A stretch of DNA of 64,000 nucleotides, taken from Pilaira anomala. Lineage: Eukaryota > Mucoromycota > Mucoromycetes > Mucorales > Mucoraceae. The stretch is taken from contig JAIXMQ010000053.1 of the NCBI GenBank assembly GCA_025716855.1, positions 1-64,000 on the forward strand, written 5' to 3'. The position numbers were made by a program, and so were the translations under genes. This document shows, piece after piece, positions 34,396-46,573 of this stretch (position 1 is its first letter; every line of letters begins with the position of its first letter). The notes under the pieces were generated by a model. The model worked only from the letters and a program-made list of their open reading frames with translations, was not told where the DNA came from and ran no database searches.

Positions 34396-35642
34396 TTAAG
34401 TAATAGAACTCTTTAAATGAGATATTTTTTTCTTGAAATAAATTGAATTGTTTAAACAATTTGATTGCTCTGTACGATCTAATTGTAATATTCTGTTAAT
34501 AAGACCAGGATTATTTTGATCTGTAATATTATACTCGTTTTCTAATACTTGTAGTAACTTGGTTGTAATTGTATCCGTAGTTTTTTTAGGTGTCCCGTTC
34601 CATGAATGGCGTTGGTGTGTTTTGGTTGTGCTATTACTATTTTGATGTTGTGGAGGGATTGGATATGAATGAACTGGATGGATAAAATTGGTATAGACTA
34701 CGCCTTGGTGTGTCCAATAGGATGGGTAATAATAATAAGGGTGATGACTATCCTGGATCATGTTACTAAATGTACTGGAATAGTGAGAAAGTGGCGGTAT
34801 CGAAGAAGAAGAAGGGGCGAGTGAATAGTGATTAATGTTATTTGATACAAGGGATTCCTCTTTTATGGGTTTCAAAGGTATTATTTTTTGAATTTTACGA
34901 GTAAAGAAATGAGAACAAAGAGAAGAATAGCTTAATAGACTGAGTTGATGATTAAAGTTATGCTCGAGACGAGGTATTTTTGGTTCATGAAATCTTACAA
35001 GCATAACAGGAAAGCTCTTTTCATCGTCATCTTGTGGCTCTTTGCTATTTATTTCGACCAATGCTTTCGCTGCTTCTGTAGAAGAACTGAAACTGACAAA
35101 CCCAAATCCGGTTTGAATACCTCCGGTATTTGCTTCCATAACTTTTGCGCTAATAATACGTCCATAAGGTTCGAATAAGTTGAAAAGTTCTGTGCTTGTT
35201 AAACCAGACTTGATTCCCTTGACATACAAGTTACATAAATCCATTGTTGACTTGATCTCGAAACTCGGTCTTTTCAACTTGACTTTTAAAGATTTTTGTT
35301 GTTTTTTCTGTCGACCATGTTGAAAGTGAATAGGTAGAGAATTCATGAAAATAATATCAGGCAAAAAAGGGAATAAATTTTGGGAGAAAAAGAAGAAGAA
35401 AGGATAAGCTTTTTTATGATATTTTTATAATCGCTATTTTAGTACAGATTTCTATAATTTCTTTAAATTAGAAACGATGTGTTACTTACTTTATTTTTAA
35501 TATTTAGGGTAGAGCTAGTGGTGCTGCTGGTGGGTGAGCCGAAGTTTAAATTAATTGGATGTTTCTTTTTTAAGCTTGCATCTTTTTGAATTGATGATAA
35601 AGGTGATAAGGAAACAACAGAGCTAATTTCTTGAAAATTCAT
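34396..35642 (-). CDS. Single-RRM RNA-binding protein (RBMS/PABP-like RRM)
   Basis: Preferred model has exons 35642-35490 and 35307-34396, 354 aa, with a 182-bp intron. A shorter alternative starts at 35364 inside the intron. The RRM begins NLYVKGIKSGLTSTELFNLF with RNP2 (LYVKGI) and RNP1 (GFGFVSF), then a full alpha-beta end reaching VRFHEP. The remainder is disordered, Ser/His/Tyr/Pro-rich. The fold binds single-stranded RNA; targets are not deducible. A cryptic acceptor at the start of exon 1 keeps frame with coding-like sequence further upstream (35690-36261), so the protein may be longer than modelled. Confidence 0.78.
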
Positions 35643-35689
35643 GTATTTGATTAATTAGATGTATTAAAAAATATTTATCTTTGTATTTC

Positions 35690-36261
35690 TCGAAGGGGTC
35701 TTACGTTTGAATATCTCCAGTAAAAATAAACTTTTTCATTATTTCCATGGCTTGATCATGGTGTTTAATAGAGTAATAACGTATCATAACAAGTTCTGAA
35801 GATGCTATCAACCTTTGAAGTTTATAGACAGAACCAACTTTCAAAAATAGAGTATGCAGCTTGTAAATCATAATCATTTGGGACTCATTGTATGTACGTA
35901 AAAAGTAGCAGAGGGTTTGTTATAGCGTAGTGAAAAGGTTTGAAAATAGTCATACTGTAATTGGATTCTACTATTGTCACTAAACATGGCAAATAACATT
36001 TCAGCTATAAAGTTCAATACTATTATTTCACGTACAAGATATATATTTGGCAAAATATGTGAAAATATCTTGTTCCGTCGTGGGAAAAATGAGTTTAGCT
36101 ATAGTTAATGATGTAGGAGGAGGTATTAAAGCTTCTTCTTTTGGATCGAGAAATTGGAACCAGTTCTTTAATTCTTTAAACCTTTTATATATTGAAAATA
36201 TAGGTGTATGGATTTTTTTTAAGTTTACGTACTCGAATGGTTCATAATCCTTTGATTTCAT
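35690..36261 (-). other. Coding-like block of unresolved structure, unknown function
   Basis: An ATG at 36261 opens a 77-codon frame with balanced, protein-like composition (WFQFLDPKEEALIPPPTSL, FPTTEQDIFTYFAKY). Downstream on the same strand two other frames continue with equally protein-like helical sequence (for example LVREIIVLNFIAEMLFAMF and LHTLFLKVGSVYKLQRL). The last frame ends at a good donor (GTAAGA near 35704) ahead of the RRM gene. The frame changes are not bridged by any clearly good GT-AG intron, although introns of 56-92 bp with weak sites can be drawn. It is either the 5' part of the RRM gene, a separate intron-dense gene, or a decaying gene. No family recognised. Confidence 0.4.
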
Positions 36262-36722
36262 CGAATAGGATATGTTCGCTTTTATTGCTTTTCTTTACTA
36301 GTATAATTTGCCTACCCGTAAGGGAAATGTTTGAATCCGACATAGTTGACATATAAAAATAAAAAAAGCCCGAGATAATCAGTTACAAGATAAAGAAAAG
36401 AAAAAAGAGAGACAAAAGGTCGATTTTCTTAACTATTAGACATATTTCGTTTTTGGTTATTTGATCTTTCACATCCACACGCACACACATAAAAACCTTT
36501 ATCGAATTTTTTGTGTTTGAGTGTATCACATGTTACTGTACTTGGGATTGGTAGTCAATTGAAGATATTCCCATAAATTTTTATGGTAACGCTCTATATA
36601 TTTTTTGCATGAAATAGTATACCTGTTCGCCTTTTTCTTAAAATGCATTGCTTTGATAAAGAGAATGGTTACAGAGTGACGTCTCTAGCAAATGAACAAC
36701 ATTTTGATTAGAGCTCCGTTAA

Positions 36723-36754
<32 letters not shown>

Positions 36755-36842
36755 GTCTATTGCGTTCCCGACTCACTTCTTTGCGCGTGTAAACAGTTTT
36801 TATTTCTTTTCTTTTTTCATCAAAAGGAACATACTGTTAAAT
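36262..36842. other. Intergenic region upstream of beta-adaptin
   Basis: AT-rich with a T-run of about 26 bases at 36727-36754 close to the beta-adaptin start. No credible gene. Confidence 0.45.
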
Positions 36843-39150
36843 ATGTCATTAAGCAGACCAAAGTTCTTTACAACCAACAAAAGAGGTAAAAAAAAAAAAA
36901 CTAACCAAACAATTCGAAAAATACAAGAATAGAATAAGCGCTTTTTGTTTTTTTTTGTAAACCAGCAACATAAGATTAAACTTTTGTACCTTTCCATCTT
37001 TTAGGTGAGAACTATGAACTCAAATCAGAGTTGAATAGTGAATATCGTCATCATAGAAAGGATGCAGTTAAAAAAGTTATTGCAAACATGACTGTTGGAA
37101 AGGATGTTAGTGGGTTATTTCCAGATGTACTCAAGAACATGCAGACAGAAGATCTCGAGTTGAAAAAATTGGTGTATCTTTACCTTATGAATTATGCAAA
37201 AACTCAACCCGAATTGGTTATTTTGGCAGTGAATACATTTGTTAAAGTAAGCGAGAAAAAGGATTCTTTTGTTTATGAAGAGCAAGAAAGAGAGAGGGGA
37301 GATATTGACTTTTTTTTGTTTTGTTTCAGGATTCAGATGACCCAAATCCTTTGATTAGAGCACTCGCTATTCGTACAATGGGCTGTTTAAGAGTAGATAA
37401 AATTATCGATTATCTTACCGAACCACTTCGCAAATGTCTCAAGGTAAATAAAAAAAAATCAAAAGTTTGAAATTAATTTCAGTTAAACTAAAAAAAAAGG
37501 GTTTAAATGTGTAGGATGAAAATCCATACGTCAGAAAGACAGCAGCAGTTTGTGTAGCAAAGTTATATGACCTTAATCCAGAATTAGCTGTTGAACAAGA
37601 TTTTGTTAACTCTGTATTAGAAATGGTAGCTGATGTAAACCCCATGGTAGTTGCAAATGCTGTTATAGCTTTAACCGATATTAATGAAGCAACACCCGAC
37701 AGAAATGTTTTTGAAATCGATACTAATACATCAAACAAGTTATTACATGCTCTTAATGAATGTACCGAGTAAGTTTATTCATAGGATTATTTGGTGCGTA
37801 TGAATGTATTTAACTCTTTATTACTATTAGGTGGGGTCAGATTGCTATTTTGACAGCCATTGGAGATTATAAAGTTTCAGGGCCCAAAGAAGCTGAGAGT
37901 ATCTGTGATAGAGTTATGCCTAGATTACAACACGCAAATGGTGCAGTTGTATTATCTGCCATTAAGGTAAAAGAAAAAAAAAACTTTGCTATTATGTATA
38001 TACTAAAATGTCAATTTTTTTTGTAGGTTTTAATGATTAATATGAAACACATTAGAGAAGAATCATTTGTTAAATCAATGTGCAGAAAGATGGCACCTCC
38101 ATTAGGTAACATAGTAACAAATTTGATTTTTAAATGTAAATTAATATTTTCAATTTGTAATAGTTACATTGCTTTCTAGTCCACCTGAAGTTCAATATAT
38201 TGCTTTGCGTAACATTAGCCTTATTCTTCAAAAGCGCCCTGAAGTATTAAGTAATGAAATCCGAGTATTCTTTTGCAAGTACAATGACCCACCTTATGTT
38301 AAATTGGAAAAACTTGAAATTATGATCAAGTTATGTAACGACAGAAATGTTGATCAATTACTCAGCGAATTAAAAGAGTAAGTCTTTAGATACTTGAGGT
38401 TGAAGAAAAAAAGAGTTAACAAAAAAAAACAGGTACGCAAATGAAGTAGATGTGGATTTTGTTCGTAAATCAGTCCATGCTATTGGTCGTTGTGCAATTA
38501 AAATTGATGAAGCTGCAGAACGTTGTATCAACGTATTACTCGATTTAATTAATACAGGAGTTAGTTATGTTGTGCAAGAAGCTATTGTGGTTATTAAGGT
38601 AACCCAAAAAGTATAAACTGTTCTAGAATGAAACTTACTTTGAAAAAAAATTAGGACATTTTCCGTAAATATCCTCACAAATATGAAGGAATTATTCCTA
38701 CATTATGTGAAAATCTTGAAGCTTTAGATGAACCAGAAGCTAAGGGATCTTTGATTTGGATTATTGGTGAATATGCTGAAAGAATCGATAATGCAGACGA
38801 TCTTATAAATATCTTTTTGGAGAACTTTAAAGAAGAGAATCCTCAGGTACAAAAAAAAAAAAAAAAAAAAAAAAATCGCCTTCTTGGGTTCGAAATTAAT
38901 ATTTTTTTTTTAAGGTTCAATTACAACTGCTAACTGCTACAGTTAAACTCTTCTTGAAGAAACCAAACGAGAACCAGGATTTAGTACAACGCATCCTTCA
39001 AACAGCAACAACTGAATGTGATAACGCGGATATTCGTGATAGAGCTTACGTTTATTGGAGATTGTTATCAACTGATCCCCAAGCCGCGAAGGTAAGACAT
39101 AAATATATTTCATGTAGTGTGACAGAAAAAAAAAACTAAGTTCTACTTTA

Positions 39151-39197
<47 letters not shown>

Positions 39198-39905
39198 GGC
39201 AGTTGTTTTATCTGAAAAGCCTCCTATTGCTGGTGAGAACGATGGTGTATCTCCTGCATTACTCGAGACATTATTGTATGATATTGGAACACTGGCATCA
39301 GTTTATCATAAACCTGCAGAGACGTTTATTGCCGGAAAGAAGTTTGGTGCAGACAACGTGAATAAGTCAATGGCAGAGTATGTATTTTATTCCGACAATT
39401 CTAAACGTTTTTCCTCGCTTATCTAATTTTTTTTTTCTCTTTTTTTTTTTCGTGTTTAAATAGACACACAGAAGAAGAAGATATAAACGCACCTCCGCCT
39501 CAAATACAAGCAGCTATCAAAAATAACGATATTGGTAACTTGCTTGATTTAGATTGGGATGCACCTACTGAGACACCAACATCTCCCATCATGAATGACG
39601 GACAGCAACAAGGCGGCTCATTAAGTGATTTACTCTCTATCGGAAATTCCGAGGCACAGACCAGTCCTCGCACCAATAATAACAGTGGAAATATCGATGA
39701 TATTATGAGTTTATTTAATTCACCTACTTCAGGTGTACAACAAAGTTTTGCAAATTCTCCTAATCCTCCTCAATATCAACAACAACAAAATGTTATGAAT
39801 GATTTTACTAATGATTTGTTTGGTTCATCACCTATTCAGCAACAACAGCCACAACAGCAACAACAAAATAATACTACAAAAGATCCTTTTGCTGATCTTT
39901 TTTAA
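36843..39905 (+). CDS. Beta-adaptin, large subunit of a clathrin adaptor (AP-1 type), without ear domain
   Basis: Twelve exons: 36843-36885, 37005-37246, 37330-37443, 37515-37768, 37831-37966, 38027-38105, 38164-38377, 38433-38598, 38655-38846, 38915-39091, 39199-39377 and 39464-39905, for 745 aa. The armadillo-type adaptin trunk covers about residues 10-580 ([45 protein letters not shown]). A disordered hinge follows with clathrin-box-like LLDLDWD and LLSIG and a terminal DPFADLF. There is no folded appendage domain, as in yeast Apl2 (about 726 aa), whereas animal beta1/2 run to about 940 aa. It should work in AP-1 traffic between trans-Golgi and endosomes; sharing with AP-2 cannot be excluded. 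Introns carry long A-runs just inside donors. Confidence 0.93.
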
Positions 39906-40234
39906 AAAAATAAACTATAAATACATTATTCTGATTTAAAAAAAAAAAAAAAAAAAAGGTTTCATTTTGATATTAACACAAGTATACATAAGAGAACACG
40001 TGAGTCGTACGATATATAAAAAAGATAAAAACGCTTTAAATATCCAAATTCATGCTACGCTTACTCAAGATTTGATTACTCGAAAAAAAAAAAAAAGATC
40101 GTATTTTTTTTCACACCTAATTAAGATAACTAGAATAATCAGCGCAAAGTTTTTTCTATTTTTTTTCTTTCCTTTTCTCTCTCTTTTTTTTTTAAAAAAA
40201 ACGTATTCATTTTATTTAATAATATATATATATC
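39906..40234. other. Intergenic, beta-adaptin to hexokinase homologue
   Basis: Starts with an A-run of about 19 bases (39939-39957), probably near the polyadenylation region. The rest is T-rich promoter-like sequence before the next ATG. Confidence 0.4.
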
Positions 40235-41705
40235 ATGACCAATCGTAAACAGTATATGTCATCAGAAATATCAATACAAACTTTCAAAAGTGCCAACCAA
40301 CAAAAGGCGATTGAGGAAATTGAGAGTTTGTTTCAAGTATCAGATGAAAAACTTGATATATTGATGCGAGCAGTAGGAAAAGAAATGCATAATGGATTAA
40401 ATATTCAAGAGACAAATGAAAAACAAAATGATCTAAAAATGATTCCATCCTTTGTTGCAGGTAAAATAATGTTAAAATATTATTCTCACGAAGTGTGGAC
40501 TAAAATTATAAAATAAGGTTATCCGACTGGAAATGAAAAGGGTACATATCTTGCTTTGGAGATTAGTGGAGTGGATATCTATGTTTGCCAAGTACGACTT
40601 AAAGGAGAAGGAGGAAAATTAGCAATAAATCAATATCAATATAAAATTCCTGATCATTTGACAGCAGGTGATAACATGCGAGTCTTGATTGATTATATTG
40701 TGGATTGTGTTGCAGATTTTCAACAAAGAATTGGGTCATCACTCGATTTAGTATATGCTATGGGAATTAGTTTGGGTTTTGCTGTAAGTCAAACGGGTCT
40801 TGACAAAGGTTTTATTGTCGCTTTGGAACATGGATTTGAATATCCAAATGCTATTGGAAGTGACATTGTTGATCTATTTCAAAAAGGATTTCAAAGTAAA
40901 GGTTTACCCGTTAAAATTGTAGCAATGGCCAATGGTAAAAAAAAAAAAAAAAAAAAAAATGCCCCCTTCAAATTTTTGGAAATTAAAAAAGAAAAGTTAA
41001 TATTCTTATTTCTTTTTTTTTTTTAGATAGTGTTTGTACTTTATTAGCACACGCATATCAGCATCCTTCTACCCGTATTGGTATTGTACATAGCGCAGGT
41101 ACAAACTGTGCATACTATGACAAAGTTTCAAACTTGGGTAAATTTTTAAAACAACATGGAAATCACGTATCCCCACATTCAGACATGATTATCAATACCG
41201 AGTGGTGTAATATCAGTAGCAAGTATTTACCCAGTAACAAGTTTGATGAGACGGTAGATATTGAATCGAATAATAAAGGTATTCATGCATTTGAAAAGAT
41301 GACTACAGGCATGTACCTCGGTGAACTTGTACGTTTGATCTTGGTTTACTTTGCAGAGTCTAGTACTCTTTCTTTCGATATAGATGATGAAGATTGTTTA
41401 ATAAGAACTCCATATCAGTTTGATACAAGTTATATGTATGTATGTGAAGCAGATGATGGCGTACTTGAAGGAACAAGAGTTGTATTGGAAGAAATGTGCA
41501 GAACTGGTGAAACCACCTTGCTTGACAGAGAAATTGTTAAAAAGGTGTGCGAGTTAGTAGGTCAGCGTGCTGCTGTTTTACTTGGTGCTAGTATTGCTGG
41601 TGTAGTAGAATATATGGTCGCTAATGGTATAGGTCTAGACCCTGCAGGCGATGGATTTGCTATCTGTAAGTATCTTATAACACTTGATATAAATACATAC
41701 TCATT

Positions 41706-41736
<31 letters not shown>

Positions 41737-41944
41737 TTCTAAAAAAAAAATAGCTATTAGTGGAGAGGTCTATAAAGATTATGCTTCTTTTCATCCTCGC
41801 GTATGCGAAACTTTAAAAACATTGATTCCAGATGAAGTTGCAGCAAAATTATCAGTGGGTATAGTAAAACATTCGAGAATTGTAGGTGCAGCAATTGTTG
41901 CAATGATGGCAGAGAAAATCAATCAAACTATCGATATGCTCTAA
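40235..41944 (+). CDS. Atypical hexokinase homologue, probably catalytically impaired
   Basis: Exons 40235-40460, 40518-40934, 41027-41665 and 41754-41944 give 490 aa, full hexokinase length with the two-lobed order of motifs. FEKMTTGMYLGELVR is almost perfectly conserved, as are AGTN (residues 238-241) and Asp215 of the ND pair that acts as base in true hexokinases. However, the phosphate-1 motif DLGGTNxR is replaced by LALEISGVDIYV (87-98), the TKGF segment has lost its Thr-Lys, and the adenosine-side IDG motif reads ISGEVY. These losses remove ligands for ATP and glucose. Fungi have comparable non-catalytic relatives (Aspergillus HxkC and HxkD/XprF) that regulate carbon-starvation responses, so a regulatory role is a reasonable inference. 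No premature stop or frameshift is present. Confidence 0.88.
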
Positions 41945-42921
41945 ATATATATGATCTATTTATGGAACCTTCTTATGTGTGTTTGTGTGCGGTCTCTTTC
42001 TCTTCATGCAACTCAATATTCTCTATCACAAAAAATATTTATATAATATGAAAATAACAATTGTAAAGCTTGATCAAATTTTTTTCTTGTAAAACGTGTA
42101 TACCCGAAAAAAATTAATACAAGTTCTGTCATGTTTATATTTTAAATCATTTCTTTGATTTAAAATATATAAACCATTCTTCTTTCCTTTTATCCTGTTT
42201 TTCTCTCTTTCTTTCTTATGCCCCCTTACTTCATAAAAAATCCACTTTTTTTTTTCTTATCCGTGTATATTTGTCAAACGTTCGTATTATTACTATAAAT
42301 TCTTTTTTTATTATTAGTTATTATGTTTACGAAATAAAAAATAAAATGAATTAACTAAAAATAAAACATATTGTATCTAATATATTTAATCATCTGTTAC
42401 TATGAAGAGTCTAATTTATAGTTATTTATTTTACCTTGAGACTATATTTGTTTTTTACGTGATGGTCATCAGTCATCCCACTCCCCTTACTTTATGTCTA
42501 ATGTGCGTTACAACATAAACTCCTAGATTTTCACTTTTTTTTTTAGACACCTTTGATCGTGTACAGAAAGCTTTATTTTTTAATATGGTAATTCATACCC
42601 CCCCCCCTTCTTTGATGTAAATGCAAACAAAAACAGAAAATCACTATCTCCTTAACTAGTATGGGTTATTTATAATTTTCAGTGTTTTAAGGTGATGATT
42701 GATATGCATACTTTTCGATGTACATCCCCGCGCGATGCTGTCTCTTTCTTCTTTTCTCTCTGTAAATAAAAAAAACAGGCTTGGGTCATCGTTTTCATCA
42801 ACATAGATTCTAATTGCTTTTTTGTTTACAAAGTTATCGTGTATATAAAGGTGGGCCTTTTTTTTCCCTCTCTTCTTCTTTTTTATTATTATTATAATTA
42901 ATAACTACAACTCGATAAAAT
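41945..42921. other. Intergenic region upstream of the chitin deacetylase
   Basis: No coding frame. It includes a C9 run at 42599-42607, an AT-rich core, and the deacetylase promoter at its right end (see TATA entry). Confidence 0.5.
42842..42850 (+). promoter_or_regulatory. TATA box of the chitin deacetylase gene
   Basis: TATATAAAG lies about 72 bp upstream of the ATG at 42922, followed by a pyrimidine-rich stretch that would contain the transcription start. Few other genes in the window have so clear a TATA element, in keeping with a highly and conditionally expressed wall enzyme. Confidence 0.5.
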
Positions 42922-43883
42922 ATGTTTGCTAAACTTTCTATTCTTCTTGGTTCCGCTGTCATGCTCGCTAGCAGCCTTGTGTCCGCACAATCTATGGTTA
43001 GAAATTGTAATAAGCCTGGATATGTCGCTATTACTTATGATGATGGACCAAATGTCTACACTGAAGAACTTGTAAGTTATTTGGACTCAGTTGGTGTTAA
43101 GGCTACTTTCTTCATCAACGGTGATAACTTTTTGTAAGTCATTTTAGTTATACATCCTAATAAATTTATACTAAATGTTTACCTTTTAGACAATTGAATG
43201 ACAGTGTCCCAGCTCAAAATGCTCTTAAGGCAGCTTATGCATCAAACCATCAAATTGCTAGTCATACTTGGTCTCATAAAGATTTAAATACTCTTTCTGA
43301 TGATGAATTCACTAGTGAACTCGTTAAATTAGAGCAAATCACGCAAAGATTGATTGGTGTCAAGTAAGTAAATTATAAAAGTGATTTAATAAAGAAAACG
43401 AAGAATTAACTCATTTTGTTTCAATAGGCCTGCATGTAAGTAGTTCATAATGACAAGTTATTAAACGAAATGTGATAATTTAGTAAGGTTATTAATAACC
43501 CCTCTTCTCTTCATTATAGATCTTCGTCCCCCGTATGGATCCGCTAGTACTGAGACCATTGGTAAGCTCAATGACAAGGGTTATGAAGTTATTGAATGGT
43601 CTACAGATACCAAAGATTATGAAAATCATGATGTTAGTCAAGAGATTGATAACGTCAGAAGCTCTTTCACAAGCGCTAACAAGAACGAAGGATTTATTAT
43701 CTTGGCACACGATGTCTATGAACAAACTACGACTGAAATGACTTATGCTTTAGTTGAATATATTAAGCAAGAAGGTTTCAAGTTTTGTACTGTAGCTGAA
43801 TGTAAGTTATATTATTTTAATAGCAAGTAATTGTAACTAAAAATAACTTTATTATAGGTGTCGGTAAACCCGCATACAAGTAA
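42922..43883 (+). CDS. Secreted chitin/polysaccharide deacetylase (CE4)
   Basis: Exons 42922-43133, 43190-43363, 43428-43435 (8 nt), 43520-43801 and 43858-43883 encode 233 aa. A signal peptide (about residues 1-22, ending SSLVSAQ) leads a compact NodB domain. TYDDGP carries Asp40 and Asp41, SHTWSHKDL carries metal ligands His96 and His100, RPPYG follows at the microexon junction, and LAHD contains the late His. CE4 enzymes remove acetyl groups from chitin, making chitosan, a major wall polymer of Mucoromycota. There is no chitin-binding module or GPI-anchor signal, so it is likely soluble and secreted. The 8-nt exon supplies part of the Lys-Pro-Ala-Tyr sequence before RPPYG, and skipping it would shift frame before an active-site motif. 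Confidence 0.92.
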
Positions 43884-44005
43884 ATCGCCTATTATTTCGC
43901 ATTCTTTTCTCTTTTTTTTTTTTTGTTTTCCCCCGTCTCTTTATTTTAAGTAGACTGTAGAGTAATATACTTTTATTTTATTTTTCCCATTCGCCCCCAG
44001 CTTGC

Positions 44006-44008
<3 letters not shown>

Positions 44009-44070
<62 letters not shown>
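44009..44070. repeat. (CT)n microsatellite
   Basis: About 30 uninterrupted CT units on the plus strand, continuing with imperfect CT/GT to 44092. It lies in the gap between the convergent chitin deacetylase and G3BP-like genes. Confidence 0.95.
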
Positions 44071-44072
<2 letters not shown>

Positions 44073-44264
44073 TGTCTCTCTGTCTCTCTCGGTTCCCCTC
44101 CAAAAGAAAAAAAAAATAGAAAAGCATTCATGTAGAAGAGTATTTATTTCATTATTTTTTTTTTATCGCCCCTTCCAAACTTTTTTTCTTCAACAAATTT
44201 ATAATTTTAATAATAGTGTTTTCCAATAACTATCCATTGTATTTTTGAATTGTTTGTGACACTA

Positions 44265-45922
44265 TTATTTTTGTCCTACTGTAGTAACAGCGCCACGCTT
44301 ATTATTAGGAGTTGCATTGACTCCTGCAGTATGGGTTGAACTAGCGCTCCCTCTTCTATTTTGTTGTTGATGAAAACGACGATTATTATTATTATCGTAT
44401 TGAGGACGTTTAGTAGGGGGTTTACGCTCTTCGGCAATCACAGATAAATTTCCTATCATCACCTTACGTTGCTCTAAAGCTTTGTGAGTACTTATAACCG
44501 ATTGAAATTCAATAAATGCAATATTTGATTGACTCTTAACCGAAACAGATTTGATGGCCCCAAATTGACTAAATGCTGTAGTTAAATGTTCTTCTGTCAT
44601 GGAGCCAGTTACATTTTTCACAAATATTTGTGTTTCTGTTGTTTTGTGTGTGGTTAAACAGTATACATTTTAAGTTATTTTTTTTTTTTTTTTTTGTTGT
44701 TGTCAATGTATTTTTATGTATATTTATTATGATTTACCTTTAATTCGCTGATCTTTGTTATGATGATGTTGTTGTTGATATGGTGGACGATTGAACTGCA
44801 TAGGGGAATGTTGCTGTTGTTGATAAGATTGCTGCTGTTGCTGTGGCGGCATATTAAAATTGTTAACAAGAGGTATATTGCTCATCACATGCATTGAAGA
44901 GTTATAATTTTGCTGAGCAGATAATTCTGGATTTTGATATGGAGAGTAAAAGTGCTGTTGAGGTGAAGGGGATTTAATGATTTCCGAAGGCTCATTGATA
45001 ACAGATTCATTTGCATTTGAAGCAGCTAAAGTGGCCCAACTCTTGTTTGCATTTGGAGTTGATTGATATGCTCTTTGGTCACGTGAATAACTGTTTGACA
45101 TTTCGTTGTTATAATGCACATTGACTTCTGGTGTGACGACAACTGGAGGAGCAGGAGTAACAGATGAATGAATATGTGCAATTGGCTTATTTGTAGTACT
45201 GGGCTCCTCTGTTACTTCTTTTGTTACTTTCTTTGGCTTTTGTTTCTTTACCTCTTCTTGTTCTAGTACTTTATCGTTGGATGATTCTGGTTCATATAAA
45301 TGATCTACTACATGTTCTGGTTGTTTCTCCTTCATTTCCTTAACATGTACTTGTTCAGCTTTGTTTTCTTTGTTATTCTCTTCCTCATTATTATATTCTT
45401 CTTCTTCACATTGATAATAATTAATATGTACTTTATCTTTCAAGAATCGAAATATATTGTTTAATACGTAATAGCCATTTGGTTGCGGAGCCAAGAAGAA
45501 GGTCTCAACGAATTTTTGAGCAGACTGTTCATTGTTGGTGAGTTCTCCTAGAACAGAAATAAGTACCCCTTCGTTGGCTGATACTTGACTATCCACTTGG
45601 GTTACAATTACTTTACAGTTATCAAATTTAAGTTCTTCAATTTTTTTACGAATTGCCTACATGTATAACATCTTAATGGCCATTCATTTTTTTTTTTTCC
45701 TAACTTTCACAACCTTACCTCTTGTCCTTTAACCATAGGTACTGGTTCACCTTCATCGCCTCTCACAAGTAAAGAATCAGCACCATAAAAAGCATGTAAC
45801 CTATTTGGCTTTCTGTTAAGAAAAGTATAATATTCACGAGCAAATATTAAACCAATATCTCGTGGATTGATTTTGTGGTTTTCAGGTTTTAATTTCGCTG
45901 ATTGAGCCTGTTCAATCGTCAT
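44265..45922 (-). CDS. G3BP-like protein (NTF2-like domain plus RRM)
   Basis: Exons 45922-45719, 45656-44738 and 44635-44265 give 497 aa. Residues about 15-135 form an NTF2-like domain (REYYTFLNRKPNRLHAFYG, VDSQVSANEGVLISVLGEL, FVETFFLAPQPNGYYVLNNIFRFL). An acidic then Gln/Pro/Asn-rich disordered middle follows. A C-terminal RRM (IFVKNVTGSMTEEHLTTAF ... AFIEFQS) and an RG-containing tail finish the protein. This is the G3BP/Nxt3/Bre5 layout: RNA-binding scaffolds of stress granules and partners of the deubiquitinase Ubp3. It is divergent from the membrane-protein gene at 46574. Confidence 0.91.
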
Positions 45923-46573
45923 GTTGGTTTATAAAAATAAAAAAAGAAGAAGAAGAAAGAAAAGGAAGAACAAATAAATAAAGAAAGAAAGAAAGATATA
46001 ATGCAACAAAACTTTATTTTACGTGTCCCTACAGCATTTACGCATAAATCAGATATAACAGAGTACTTCTTTATATTCTTCCATTTATATAAGCTAGTTT
46101 TCCTTGATTCTCATAAAATAGTATGGCTTGCGTGTTTATATGTAACTTCTATTCCTGGGAATAAGTTTTAATTAGCTCCATTTTATCAATTTTAAATGTT
46201 TGTGTGTGCAAAATTACTAATTGATTTAACTGCATATTTTTTTGGGGAGGGGCTCCATCTATGATTACATCAACATTTGAATTGTGAAATTATCAAGGAG
46301 AGAGGGAGAGAAAAAAATACTTTTTACAATGTTCAATACCTGCATGAACAGAAAGTCAAGCATCCAACTGATTATATGTATGTAATGGAAAACAGGTCAA
46401 TTTATCGATGAAACAGAAAAGGGTATTTTAATTTTGATAAATATGTTGAACCGCTTACTTCATTGTACTACCATATAGCAAAACCATAAAAGGGGTTTCT
46501 TTTTATTTTGAGCGTTAGTTAGCGTACTTTCAAACCGTTCTTCTTTCTACTAGTTTTATCTCGAGAATAAAAT
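45923..46573. other. Divergent promoter region, G3BP-like and RRT8-like genes
   Basis: AT-rich, with A/G-rich leader sequence near the G3BP start and no coding frame. Confidence 0.45.
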
